A DNA stretch of 64,000 nucleotides, taken from assembly GCF_032854445.1 (NCBI RefSeq), contig NC_088301.1, positions 11,716,281-11,780,280 of the forward strand. Reading direction: 5' to 3'. The notes below the pieces were generated by a model that saw only the letters and a program-made list of their open reading frames with translations, made no database searches and was not told the origin of the DNA. Shown in pieces: positions 10,798-20,578 of the stretch. Every line of letters begins with the position of its first letter. Position 1 is the first letter of the stretch. The DNA is from Liolophura sinensis (Eukaryota; Mollusca; Polyplacophora; Chitonida; Chitonidae). A program made the translations under genes and the position numbers.

Positions 10798-12642
10798 ATG
10801 GGAGATTTTGATCCTAAACAGTTTGTTAGTGCGCCCGATCAGGATGTTTTTGAGAGTTTAAAGAAGGAAGACTTGGTTAAGTTAGGGACATTTTTAGGTT
10901 TGTCCATAAAGTCTTCATGGAGGAAAAGAGATATGCAGCATACTTTGTTGAAACATTTAGTGGAGATAGGGAAGTTTGATAGTTCTGCATTATCTGATTA
11001 TGAGTTCGAGGGTCAGTCTGATGCCGAGCTTAAGTTTAAGCAGTTTGAGTTAAAGTTGAGATTGGAGAAAGAGGAAAGAGAGAGAGAGAAAGAGAGGGAA
11101 CATGAGATAGAGTTAGAAAAGTTGAAAATGCAGAGAGAGAGAGAGGAAAGAGAGAGGGAAGTGCAGAGAGAGGAGAGGGAAGTGCAGAGAGAGGAGAGAG
11201 AGAGGCAAGAAAGAGAGAGGGAAAGAGAATTGGAGTTCCAAATGAAAAAGTTAGAGGTTGAGAGAGATGAGAGACAGGATTCAGGATTTGATGTGACCAA
11301 ATACATTCGGTTAGTTCCATCCTTTCAGGAAAAAGAGGTGGATAAGTATTTTCTGTATTTTGAGAAAATTGCAAATAGTTTGAAGTGGCCTAAAGAGTTC
11401 TGGACTATGTTATTACAGAGTGTGCTAATTGGAAAGGCCAGGGAAATTTACACTCAGTTAAGTGTAGAGAATGCTTCCAATTATGACTATGTGAAAGAGG
11501 TAATTTTGAAGGGTTATGAATTGGTGCCTGAAGCTTACCGCCAGAAATTTCGTAACTATGAAAAAGGTAGAGATCAGACATACGTTGAGTTTGGTCGAGC
11601 TAAGGAGCAGTTGTTTGATCGCTGGTGTACAGCCAAGAAAACAGGCAAGGATTTTGAAAGTTTGCGTCAGCTTGTGCTGGTAGAAGAGTTCAAGCGTTGT
11701 ATTCATAATGATGTAAAGGTGTTCGTTCATGTGCAGAAGGCGAGTACACTTGAAGAGGCAGCCAGTTTAGCTGATGATTATTCCTTGACACATAAGGTTA
11801 CATACACGGGTAAGCCATTTAATTCATTTACACGTAGAAATACCCAATCACATGCAACAGGTAGAGGTAGCTCTACACAGAAGAGTTCTACACCAGGCTC
11901 CAATGGTTCTACAGCTCATGGTTCACGTAGTTCAGATTGGAATGGTAGTCCTCGAAATAGGGTCACTTGTAATTTTTGCAAGCGGGTAGGTCACGTGATG
12001 AGTGAATGTTACAAGTTGAAAAGGATACGGGAAGCTCAGAATGAGTCTAAGCCCACAGGTCTTTGTGTTGCAATGCACAAAACATTGCCGGAAGTTACAT
12101 CAGCAGTTAAAAGCAGATCTGAGTTAGCTGATACGGGATTGGATAAGATTCCCAAATGCTCTATGGATAGCTTTGCTCCGTTTATCAATTCTGGTTCAGT
12201 GTCGCTTAGAAGCGATATGTCTGGTGCTACCCCTATAAAGATATTAAGGGATACTGGGGCATCTCAGTCTCTGTTGTTGATGAATACTCTGCCCTTTTCT
12301 GAAGAGTCATACTCTGGGGTTCGTGCCCTTATTAGAGGTGTAGAGTCTAGTGACTTTGTCAGTGTTCCCCTTCATGATATTTATTTGTCATCAGATTTGA
12401 TATCTGGACCTGTCAGGGTAGGCATTAAGTCTTCATTACCTTTTGAGGGTATTCATTTGTTGTTGGGAAATGACTTAGCACATGATAAGGTTACTGTTGA
12501 TCCCTTAATGGTTGATAAGCCTTCTCTGAATTCAGTCACAGAGCCAGTTGAAAGCGAGATAGCGGGTTTATATCCGTCCTGTGTTGTTACAAGAGCTATG
12601 TCTAGAAAAGTCAGTACAGACCAGGTAGTACTGTTGATTTGA
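10798..12642 (+). CDS. gag: Gag-protease polyprotein, SCAN-like capsid
   Basis: An intact 614-codon ORF. Residues about 80-155 are a very charged Glu/Arg/Lys coiled coil encoded by a gagaga-rich stretch. Residues about 165-330 are a SCAN-like retrotransposon capsid domain (YVKEVILKGYELVPEAYR). A CCHC knuckle C-X2-C-X4-H-X4-C is at residues 391-404, and a retropepsin active site DTGAS at 485-489 with a later LLLGND block. Gag assembles the particle and binds RNA; the protease would cleave the polyprotein. The ATG at 10,798 lies about 105 bp after the primer site. Pol lies in the -1 frame, open from 12,606, giving a 37-nt overlap in which frameshifting could occur; I see no classical slippery heptamer. 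The ORF is undamaged, in keeping with a young insertion. Confidence 0.92.
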   Translation: MGDFDPKQFVSAPDQDVFESLKKEDLVKLGTFLGLSIKSSWRKRDMQHTLLKHLVEIGKFDSSALSDYEFEGQSDAELKFKQFELKLRLEKEEREREKEREHEIELEKLKMQREREEREREVQREEREVQREERERQERERERELEFQMKKLEVERDERQDSGFDVTKYIRLVPSFQEKEVDKYFLYFEKIANSLKWPKEFWTMLLQSVLIGKAREIYTQLSVENASNYDYVKEVILKGYELVPEAYRQKFRNYEKGRDQTYVEFGRAKEQLFDRWCTAKKTGKDFESLRQLVLVEEFKRCIHNDVKVFVHVQKASTLEEAASLADDYSLTHKVTYTGKPFNSFTRRNTQSHATGRGSSTQKSSTPGSNGSTAHGSRSSDWNGSPRNRVTCNFCKRVGHVMSECYKLKRIREAQNESKPTGLCVAMHKTLPEVTSAVKSRSELADTGLDKIPKCSMDSFAPFINSGSVSLRSDMSGATPIKILRDTGASQSLLLMNTLPFSEESYSGVRALIRGVESSDFVSVPLHDIYLSSDLISGPVRVGIKSSLPFEGIHLLLGNDLAHDKVTVDPLMVDKPSLNSVTEPVESEIAGLYPSCVVTRAMSRKVSTDQVVLLI

Positions 12643-14654
12643 GTGAGACTTTTCTCAACAACATGTTGGATGGAGATTCTTCCAAAGTAGACAGCCAGCA
12701 GGAAGTAGATATTAATTTTGTTAGTGGTGATCAGCCATTTTGTAGGACTGAGTTGATTGCTGAACAACACAGTGATCCAAGTATTTCTTGCTTGTTTAAT
12801 GATGCAGCTAAAGATGGTGAATCTTTACCTGACCCATGCTACTACTATGTCAAGTCTGGCATATTGATGCGGCAGTGGAGGCCTCCCGATGTTTCGTTGC
12901 AGGATGAATGGGCAATTAAGCATCAGGTAGTTGTGCCCAACCCTTATCGTAAAGACATACTGACTATAGCGCATGAAACGCCGTTAGCAGGTCATTTAGG
13001 TGTTAATAAGACCTATCATAAGATTCTCAGTCATTTTTATTGGCCAGGAATAAGGAAAGATGTTACTGAATTTTGCAGGTCTTGTCATACATGTCAGTTA
13101 GTGGGGAAACCTAACCAGACAATCCCCAAGGCAGCCTTGAGGCCTATTCCGGCAATTGGTGAGCCATTCAGTAGAATCTTAATAGATTGTGTTGGTCCAC
13201 TACCTAAGACAAAGTCTGGAAATCAGTATATGTTAACCATAATGTGTACTTCAACTCGTTTCCCAGAGGCAATTCCACTAAGGAATATTACTGCCAAGAC
13301 TGTAATTAAGGCTTTAGTTAAGTTCTTCACCATGTTTGGTCTGCCTAAGTCAGTACAGTCAGACCAGGGTTCAAATTTCATGTCTGGTGTGTTCCAACAA
13401 GTTATGCATGAGCTAGGTATTAGCCAGTATAAATCCTCAGCTTATCACCCACAAAGTCAAGGAGCACTAGAGAGATTCCATCAGACACTGAAAAGTATGA
13501 TAAGAACTTACTGCTTTGAGACAGGGAAAGATTGGGACGAGAGTGTACCTTTGTTAATGTTTGCTGTAAGAGAGTCTGTACAAGAGTCACTTAGATTTAG
13601 TCCATTTGAGCTTGTGTTTGGCCATACTGTGCGTGGTCCACTACAGTTGTTCAAGGAAAAGTTTGTGTCTGGTGATAGTGACAATGTTAACCTATTACAG
13701 TATGTGTCAAGTTTTCGTACTAAGCTCAACAGAGTATGTGAGTTAGCCAGAGAGAATCTTACAGCTTCTCAGAAGAGTATGAAAACTAAGTATGACAAAG
13801 AAACTGTAAGACGCAGATTTGAAGTTGGTCAGAAGGTATTGGCCTTACTTCCAGTTAGTGGTAAGCCACTTGAGGCTCGTTATTTTGGACCTTATGTAGT
13901 AGACAAGAGGCTAAGTGATCTTAATTATATTATTTTCACTCCTGATCGGCGCAAATCTAGACAACTTTGTCACATTAACATGTTAAAGCCATATGTAGAC
14001 AGAGATAGCACTGATCTCAATGTTGTACATCCTAGTGGAGTTGCTATCTCTTGTTTTCCAGTGCCAAGTTGAAAGAGAGAATTAAAGCGTTTTTTGGGCA
14101 TGGCAGGTTATTATCGTAAGTTCTGTAGGAACTTTTTATTTGTTAGTGAGCCATTAACTCAGCTGTTAAAGAAAGGTGCTAAATTCTTGTGGTCCATTGA
14201 GGGTCAGAGATCTTTTGATAGATTAAAGGCCATGCTAAGCAGCGGCCCCATACTTGTAGCACCTGATTTTAATTTACCATTTAAGCTAGCTGTTGATGCT
14301 AGTGATATATCTGCTGGGGCAGTTTTGTTACAAGAAAATGAAACAGATCACGTTGATCACCCTGTATGTTTTTTCTCTCGCAAATTTGACAAGTGCCAGA
14401 GAAATTATTCGACAATAGAAAAGGAGTGTCTGTCCTTGATTCTAGCATTACAGCATTTTGAAGTATATGTGACTTCGTCAAGTTACCCCATTGTTGTGTA
14501 TACAGATCACAATCCCTTAACCTTCTTGCACAAACTAAAAGGTAAAAACCGAAGATTGTTACGGTGGAGTTTGCTTTTGCAAGAATTTAATCTAGAGATT
14601 AGACACATAAAAGGGAAAGATAATGTGATTGCTGATTGTTTGTCACGTGTCTAG
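12606..14654 (+). pseudogene. pol: Pol: integrase joined to RT C-terminus and RNase H, RT core missing
   Basis: One frame broken only by TGA at 14,070-14,072. Counting from 12,639: an HHCC zinc domain starting at His119 (GHLGVNKTYH...CHTCQ), then the catalytic triad D183 (LIDCVGPL), D242 (SDQGSNF) and E278 (ALERFHQ) with exact D-D-35-E spacing, and a C-terminal DNA-binding part. At about 14,055 the frame passes straight into the RT tail (FPVPS-stop-KREL, then FLGMAGYYRKF) and an RNase H domain with VDASD, EKECL, YTDHNPL and a final DCLSRV. RT fingers and palm, including the Y-x-DD box, are absent both here and before the integrase. The family uses integrase to insert the cDNA; this copy cannot make that cDNA itself. 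Confidence 0.9.
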
Positions 14655-14755
14655 TTGGTTTTCTGCAGCTTTTTTTTATAGACTGTGGTAAACGTCATTA
14701 TTATTCATAATTATGAATATATTAAAGAAAGTTTTATGCAAAACTTTCTTTCCCT

Positions 14756-14767
14756 GAAGGGTGGGGG
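14756..14767 (+). other. Polypurine tract
   Basis: gaagggtggggg immediately before the 3' LTR, the expected plus-strand primer position (one T interrupts the purines). Confidence 0.75.
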
Positions 14768-15782
14768 TGTTATGTATGACTATTTGACGTTTTCATGTAC
14801 TGTTAGTCTGCGGACCTTTGTGTTATATGTTATAAGCATAACAGGCCCTGTTATATATGTACAGCGCGGACCTGGCCGAAAGCACCTTGTTCAATGCTCT
14901 GTTTATTTAACTGGCTGTTCATTGGCTGTTAATTCTGTGTCTAAGAATAGTTGAATCCACCTGGCACGTATATAAGCCGTGTTTTCTGTGCAGAGGGGAG
15001 GTATTTTTGCTGCATCCACTGGGAGCCAGGAGAGTGTGAGACGCTCTCGTATCGAGTCCATTATTTTGATATGAGCTGGTGATGCCAGTTTCATTTGGGA
15101 GGACAGATTTTTATGCCGGCACCGTTTGTGTACCACAGTAGTACTGATGTCTGATTTATGTGAATTTCTGCGGAAGTCACGTTTATTGGTGTTCGGATCT
15201 TTATTATGATTATACAGTGTGGACTGTGCAATTTGTTTAACACGCTGACCTCACCTGACCGACAAGGTCGCCAAGGACTCTAAACTGAAGTTTTCAGTTT
15301 TGCAAAGGACGTTCGTTCTGCCACAAGGTGACATTACTCTACGTCTCTGAACGGCTCGTTTGTGAGCTTCTGTGGGAGCTGTGACTGATCTGAAGTGGAT
15401 TATACCTCCATGCCTGTATTTACCCTGTGTTGTGCTCTGCGGGTGTGACGTCATTCAAAGGCTTGATTGTTCCAGTTCTGTGTAACCTGTGTACTGTGTT
15501 CGTGTTCGCTAACCTGGCGAAGTACCCGTCTAGGACAATTTGTGACTTGTGTGAATTGTGTGTTTATCCCATGGTCTTTACGTTGGATTTCCTGGAATAC
15601 ATTCCTTGGGATGCAAAGGTGAACTGGAAACTTGTAAAGACCGGTAATACTGATGTGTATGTTGTTGTTGTTGTTGAACTGTCTGTAAAACTGTACGTCT
15701 CATTTTATATATAAAGCATTGTTTACATTGTAATATTGAGTCACTGAGTCTGTTTTCTGTTGCTGTTTTCAATACCGTAACA
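14768..15782 (+). repeat. 3' LTR of the Gmr1-like element
   Basis: 1,015 bp, the same length as the 5' LTR. Differences seen by eye: t/c near 9,804/14,917, a/g near 9,914/15,027, t/c near 10,118/15,231 and t/c near 10,157/15,270. Confidence 0.95.
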
Positions 15783-16660
15783 CAAGTTAATTGATTTCTC
15801 ACACTGCAATCGACTGATGCAAACTCTGAATTATCATCCCAAATAACTACAATACATTTTACAAGCCCCTGGTGGTTTTGTTCTATAGAAGTACCATAAT
15901 TATAGAAGTGACGGTTGTACTACCCGGAGCCCCGGTATGAGTAGAATTGGGTTTTCGTGAGAAAAAGAACACTACAGAGCCTTAATGACCGGTCCATTAC
16001 TACAATTAAGAGAGTCGGACTAATCAGAGGAAATATTTTACCATTGAATAGTCGGATGGCATGCTAAACGTCAAACGCACTCACAGAGTGAACTTGTTTC
16101 TGTAACTACAGCCTAATAAAACAAATGTGATAGGATTCTTTCTAAATTTAACACATGTGACCGCTGAATAAATCTAGCAATTAGAGAGTTGCTCTAATAA
16201 AATTTATGTATCATAAAGTCGTTTCAAGGAGGGCTCAAAAAGGCAGAATGGGTTTTTTCTATACCGCGGCCTTATACTTACGAAATGTGAAACTTGTCTC
16301 TTCGGCAATAGACTGTGCGAGTTTACATATGGCTCAATTCGAAATCATCGGTTTAAGGATCGGGCATAGACAATTAGGCGTAAAGGATCGTGAATAAAGG
16401 TTAAGAAAGAAGGGTATCTAATTTAAAAAAACAACAGCAATCTATGATTAGCCCTTTTACTGACTAGAATACAAAGGCAGCAGACGGATCTCTTTGTCAA
16501 GATAAACTCGGAAATAAATAGCTTGGTCGCCCTGTATTGCCCACACATTATGTAAATGAACTAAAACAACATAAAGCCTTTAGTAAATTAGAAAAACAGC
16601 AGTACTACTAAGCTGAAACCTCACGAGATGGGTGTATAAGCCTGTCTCCACAGCTAGGGC
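15783..16660 (+). repeat. Dispersed repeat R3, right part
   Basis: Three blocks are shared with 51,485-52,190: ttgatttctcacac-gcaatcgactga at the start, the aaatgtgaaact...cgaaatcatc block near 16,285, and attatgtaaa near 16,548. Identity is roughly 70 percent by eye. It continues the piece before the 5' LTR. Confidence 0.6.
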
Positions 16661-17287
16661 CAGTTCAAGACACTTTTCGATTTTTTGATATTTTGTTTAT
16701 AGTGGAGAAAGATCGAGAAACTGTGAACTAAACACTGTCCACGGTGTTGAGATTCTTCACTCTCTTTAACCTGTGGCACGACTGTGGATTCTGATTTTTT
16801 TGTCTACCTGAAACTACATTCAGGTTACCCGTCTCTAAACTGACTTGCTCGACGGCTATACATGGCTTTCCAGATTTCTGTATCTCTAGCCATTCACCTA
16901 AAAAAAAAGTAGTACAGGTTCTCAAATACAGAAAGACGCTAATATCCACCAAAGCTCCAGACAAATAATAATAAAGAAATAAATGGTGTAGTTGGACAGT
17001 CGAAATGTTTTTCAGATCTTTACATATCGTTCTTGCATATCTGCGGAAGCCCGTTAGTGTCTCAAACAAATAAAAATGGAGATAAAAACATTTTTTAATC
17101 CACACTAATGGGCTTCCGTATATATGTGATAGTAAATGGAAGAGATATGATTGTTTATGTTCGCACCAAGATAGAACTGCCGTCTACTATATCGAGGTGT
17201 GTGTAGCATTTGTATGGAGTATATCGTTAGATCCCTTGTCTGGTAAGGTCTGTGGGTATTCAGGCTGGTTAGACCGTGGGTTAACAT
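16661..17287. other. Intergenic; one weak exon-like ORF on the - strand
   Basis: No repeat recognised. On the - strand a long pyrimidine run followed by AG precedes an open frame from 16,897 to a stop at 16,728 (57 codons), a possible terminal exon without known domain. Confidence 0.2.
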
Positions 17288-17432
17288 TTGTCTCCCGTAC
17301 GTGGGAAGGTCTACCAGCAACCTGCGGATGGCCGTGGGTTTCCCTCGGGCTCTGTCCGGTTTCCTCCCACCATAATGCTGGCCGCCGTAAGTGAAACACC
17401 AATCAAAAAAATAAATAAATAAATAAACATTT
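17288..17432 (+). repeat. SINE-A copy, 5'-truncated
   Basis: Body from cgtacgtgggaaggtct to a shortened tail (gaaacaccaatc) with an aaataaat run. The tRNA head is missing and the tail has lost about 30 bp. Confidence 0.8.
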
Positions 17433-18756
17433 GTCCACAAATTGGACAGGAGTGCTGAAAGCTGTATCAAATGAATAATGTGAATCAATCCTGAGATTTG
17501 TGTCCAGGTGAATCAATCCTGGAATTTGTGACCATGTGAATGAATCAGGGATGTCCTGTGATTATTGTACTCATATTTATACACAGTTACTAAACGAGAA
17601 TACATTTTCGGGACTGCGCGAGTTTTTTTTTTACAATGTCCAAAGAAGATTATAGAGAATAAACATAAAGAATGTGTGGGATCTAACAACAGTTATGAGA
17701 ACGCCGCCGAAGGGTGTGGCTGATTGGTGTATCACATGTACCTATCACCTGTATACATATAGATGTGCCTGCTAACCATCACGCATGATTGCCATCAGGG
17801 CTAGCCTATTCTCCTCTACTATCAGTCATTGATCAATGTCCAATGAAGTACCAGTGCAACCACAAAAAAGAAAAAAAATAAAAGAAAAAAAATAAAGAAA
17901 CTAAAAAGTTGAAGAAAAAAAAAAAAACAACAACTGGACAAAGTAGTTGACTTATAGCAGATCAACGCCGTTCATCATCGGCCGACGTATACTACAGGTA
18001 CTATGGTTGCAGTTGAACTAGACTGAAAAGTTTTCATACAGAACCTTATTCCATACTGGTGCGGACGTTTTCGCTCAGTCCATGTCACAAATACTTACTG
18101 TACAGGTACCCGAACACACTCAGAAAAAGAAGTGGGCCATGATTCCATTTTCATCAAAATCCTTAGCGGACATAATCGTAACTAAAATCGATTTGTTTAA
18201 CAATCAAACGTTTATAATCCGTCAAGACATTTACACCGGTTAAGTTAGTTTGAAATTCGTGTTTACATGTATATTATTTTAACACTATGGTGAAATATTG
18301 TTCACAATATTTTATCGCGGAATTGAAGGTAATCTGTCTAGAGTCCTTCACATGTACATTGTGCCTTACTGTTCAATTTCCCAGACCCCAAACCTAAATA
18401 TACGTTACCATAGTGTAAGGTTTAAATACATTAAAACAATGTTGTTAATAGTTGTAAAATTCTTGGCTTGAAATCATTTGCATTTCAAGTCAACTTTGTT
18501 ACCCTGCCATATTTTACCAAGTTCCCAGTACGTGTGAAATGCTGAATGGTCCAATTTGACCTGCAGGGACATCTAATTTCCTGATTGCTCTCAACAGGTG
18601 TCAGTAGACCTACACGGATTATACCTAGTCCTTTCACACAGTTCTGAGTTGGTGATTAGTGTTAGCTGATTAGTGTCCCCTCACGGCCGAAACACAAAAC
18701 AAGCCTATTCAGCTATGTTTGGGATGCTAATCCGCACCACTTGGAGTCAACTCGGC
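17433..18756. other. Intergenic, nothing recognised
   Basis: Contains a short duplicated motif (gtgaatcaatcctg-aatttgtg) near 17,480-17,530 and A-rich low-complexity sequence at 17,865-17,935. No gene supported. Confidence 0.4.
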
Positions 18757-18836
18757 GAGGCCGGCCCCGTTAGAACAGTTCTTAGAGCGCCCGCCCGTTC
18801 TTGTAACTTCCTCGATTGGTGTTCAGCATGAAGGTG
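18757..18836 (+). repeat. SINE-B copy 1, 5' half
   Basis: Reads taacttcctcgattggtgtt then cagcatgaagg, matching the SINE-B head at 29.7 and 32.0 kb. The SINE is interrupted here by a solo LTR and resumes at 19,580 with atagtgcaacgac. Confidence 0.65.
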
Positions 18837-19579
18837 TGTTGCGACCCAAACTGTCTGTATTATAAAGAAATGACTTGTTCGAAATACACGACAGTTTAGC
18901 CGCATAAAAAAGTAACCAAAATCAGCAGATTTTATTTCACAACAATTTATTAGGTTTAACAAGAACAGATAACAAGAGTTTTACAAATACTAAAGTACTT
19001 AAGTTTAACAAGAAAGGATAGCAGTATCTATACAAATACTAAAGTACTTACATGTACAACGGTGTCAAGTCCAAACGGACGCATATATTCCACAATGCTG
19101 AAAACCATACAGGCATAAATGCAGAAATAAGAGGGAAAATTCACAGTATAACTGAGTGTATGACGAAATATACACAAAATTCCACATACAGGGTCCTTGT
19201 ACTAATAAGCACTGTGTACACAAGAGCACAAATTCAATATACAAGTTCAGACTGAACAAGTGCTCAGTGGAGATAGGATATAACATAGCCAGAGGCTATA
19301 AAGACACCAAAATTCAGCACAAAAGGCCTATTCAAGTAATACACAGCGAAAACATCCAAAACCCTCAATAATTCCCCCCCCCCTGCTTTCATAGGTATTA
19401 TACAGACTGGTGGAATTTTCTAGAATAAGAAAATTCTTGAACACTTGTAAACAAACAGGCCCCGAACTGAGCGTATTCTGGAACATTGTGAGGCAGAGGC
19501 AGACAGCAGGCCCTGAACTCAGCATATGTAAACAGCGGCAAGCTAAATTTAGAAGCTAACGGCAGTTTTTCACATAACA
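18837..19579 (-). mobile_element. Solo LTR, family LTR-2, reverse orientation
   Basis: 743 bp that on the - strand begins TGTTATGTG and ends GTCGCAACA. It is homologous over its length to the + strand LTR at 19,810-20,578. No internal retroelement sequence lies beside it. It sits inside a SINE-B copy, whose halves flank it. A short target duplication (around agg/ggg) is not clear. Confidence 0.8.
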
Positions 19580-19809
19580 GGGGATAGTGCAACGACTAGT
19601 TGACCCGTATCAGTATAATGGCTCGGGCGGGGGCCGCTTACTCGCCCTCGGTAAGGTGTCTTAGTGAAGCAGCACTAGATAAAAAAAACGGTTTAAATCC
19701 CTCCTGCCCCAAGGAGGCACATTACATGCACTCTAAGGATTCCTTCGTTTTCATATGACTGAAAAATTGTCAAGTACGACGTTAAACCCTAAGTGCCTAC
19801 TCACTCACT
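19580..19809 (+). repeat. SINE-B copy 1, 3' half
   Basis: Continues the SINE body (agttgacccgtatcagtata, ggctcgggcgg) to the typical end aagtacgacgttaaaccc followed by an actcact-type tail. Confidence 0.75.
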
Positions 19810-20578
19810 TGTTATGTGCACGACTGCCGTCAGTTCTAAATATAGCTTGCCACTGTTTACATATGCTAAGTTCAGGGAGTGCTGTCTGCCTCTACCTTAG
19901 AATGTTCCAGAATGCGCGCAATTCGGTGCCTGTTTGTTTACACCAAGTGTTCAGGAATTTTCTTATTCTGGACAATTCCACCAGGCTATATAAGACCTAT
20001 GAAAGCAGGTCAAACAGGGAGTGAACAGAGAACGGAGAAAGGAGAATTATTGAGAGCTTGGATGCTTTTGCTGTGTATTACTTAAGTAGGCCATTTGTGC
20101 TGAATTTTGGTGTCTCTATAGCCTCTGGCTTTGTTATATCCTATCTCCACCGAGCACTTGTTCAGTCTGAACTTGTATGTTTAATTTGTGCTCTTGTATA
20201 CACTGTGCCTATTAGTACACGGACCCTGTCTGTGGAATTTTGTGTATATTTCGTCATACACTCAGTTATACTGTGGATTTTCCCTCTTGTGAATTTGCCT
20301 CTGAGCATTTATGCCTGTGTGGTATATATTGTGGAATATATGCGTACGTTTGGACTTGACACCGTAAGTACTTTAGTATTTGTATAGATACTGCTATCCT
20401 TTCTTGTTCAACTTAAGTACTTTAGTATTTGTATAAGTCTTATTATCTGTCCTTGTCAAAGCTAATAAATTGTTGTAAAATAAAATCTGCTGGTTTGGGT
20501 TACTTTTTTGTGCGGCTAAACTGTCGTGTATTTCGAACAAGCCATCTCTTTATAATACAGACAGTTTGGGTCGTAACA
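19810..20578 (+). mobile_element. Solo LTR, family LTR-2, forward orientation
   Basis: 769 bp, TGTTATGTGC...GTCGTAACA, flanked on both sides by cact, a 4-bp target duplication. It has a TATA box (TATATAAG at about 19,987), an AATAAA signal near 20,463, and the motif aagtactttagtatttgtat twice near 20,366 and 20,413. ORFs within it are not genes. Confidence 0.85.

Larger units (their letters stand above)
9655..15782 (+). mobile_element. Ty3/Gypsy LTR retrotransposon, Gmr1-like order, RT-deleted
   Basis: A complete LTR element of 6,128 bp with LTRs of 1,015 bp each (TGTTATG...CGTAACA), a tRNA-Pro primer site, a polypurine tract, a gag-protease ORF, and an integrase followed by the RT C-terminus and RNase H. 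The flanking caag before the 5' LTR and caag after the 3' LTR are a 4-bp target duplication. By eye the LTRs differ at only about four positions, which implies a recent insertion. The order integrase then RT/RNase H, plus a SCAN-like Gag, matches the Gmr1-like group of Metaviridae. The catalytic RT core is missing, so the copy must have been moved in trans or lost RT after integration. Confidence 0.93.

Noticed and set aside
11013-11374. Long Ser/Leu-rich ORFs antisense to gag
   Set aside because: They mirror the gagaga-rich coiled-coil coding region.
19065-20387. Hydrophobic ORFs of 71-109 codons
   Set aside because: They are inside the inverted pair of solo LTRs.
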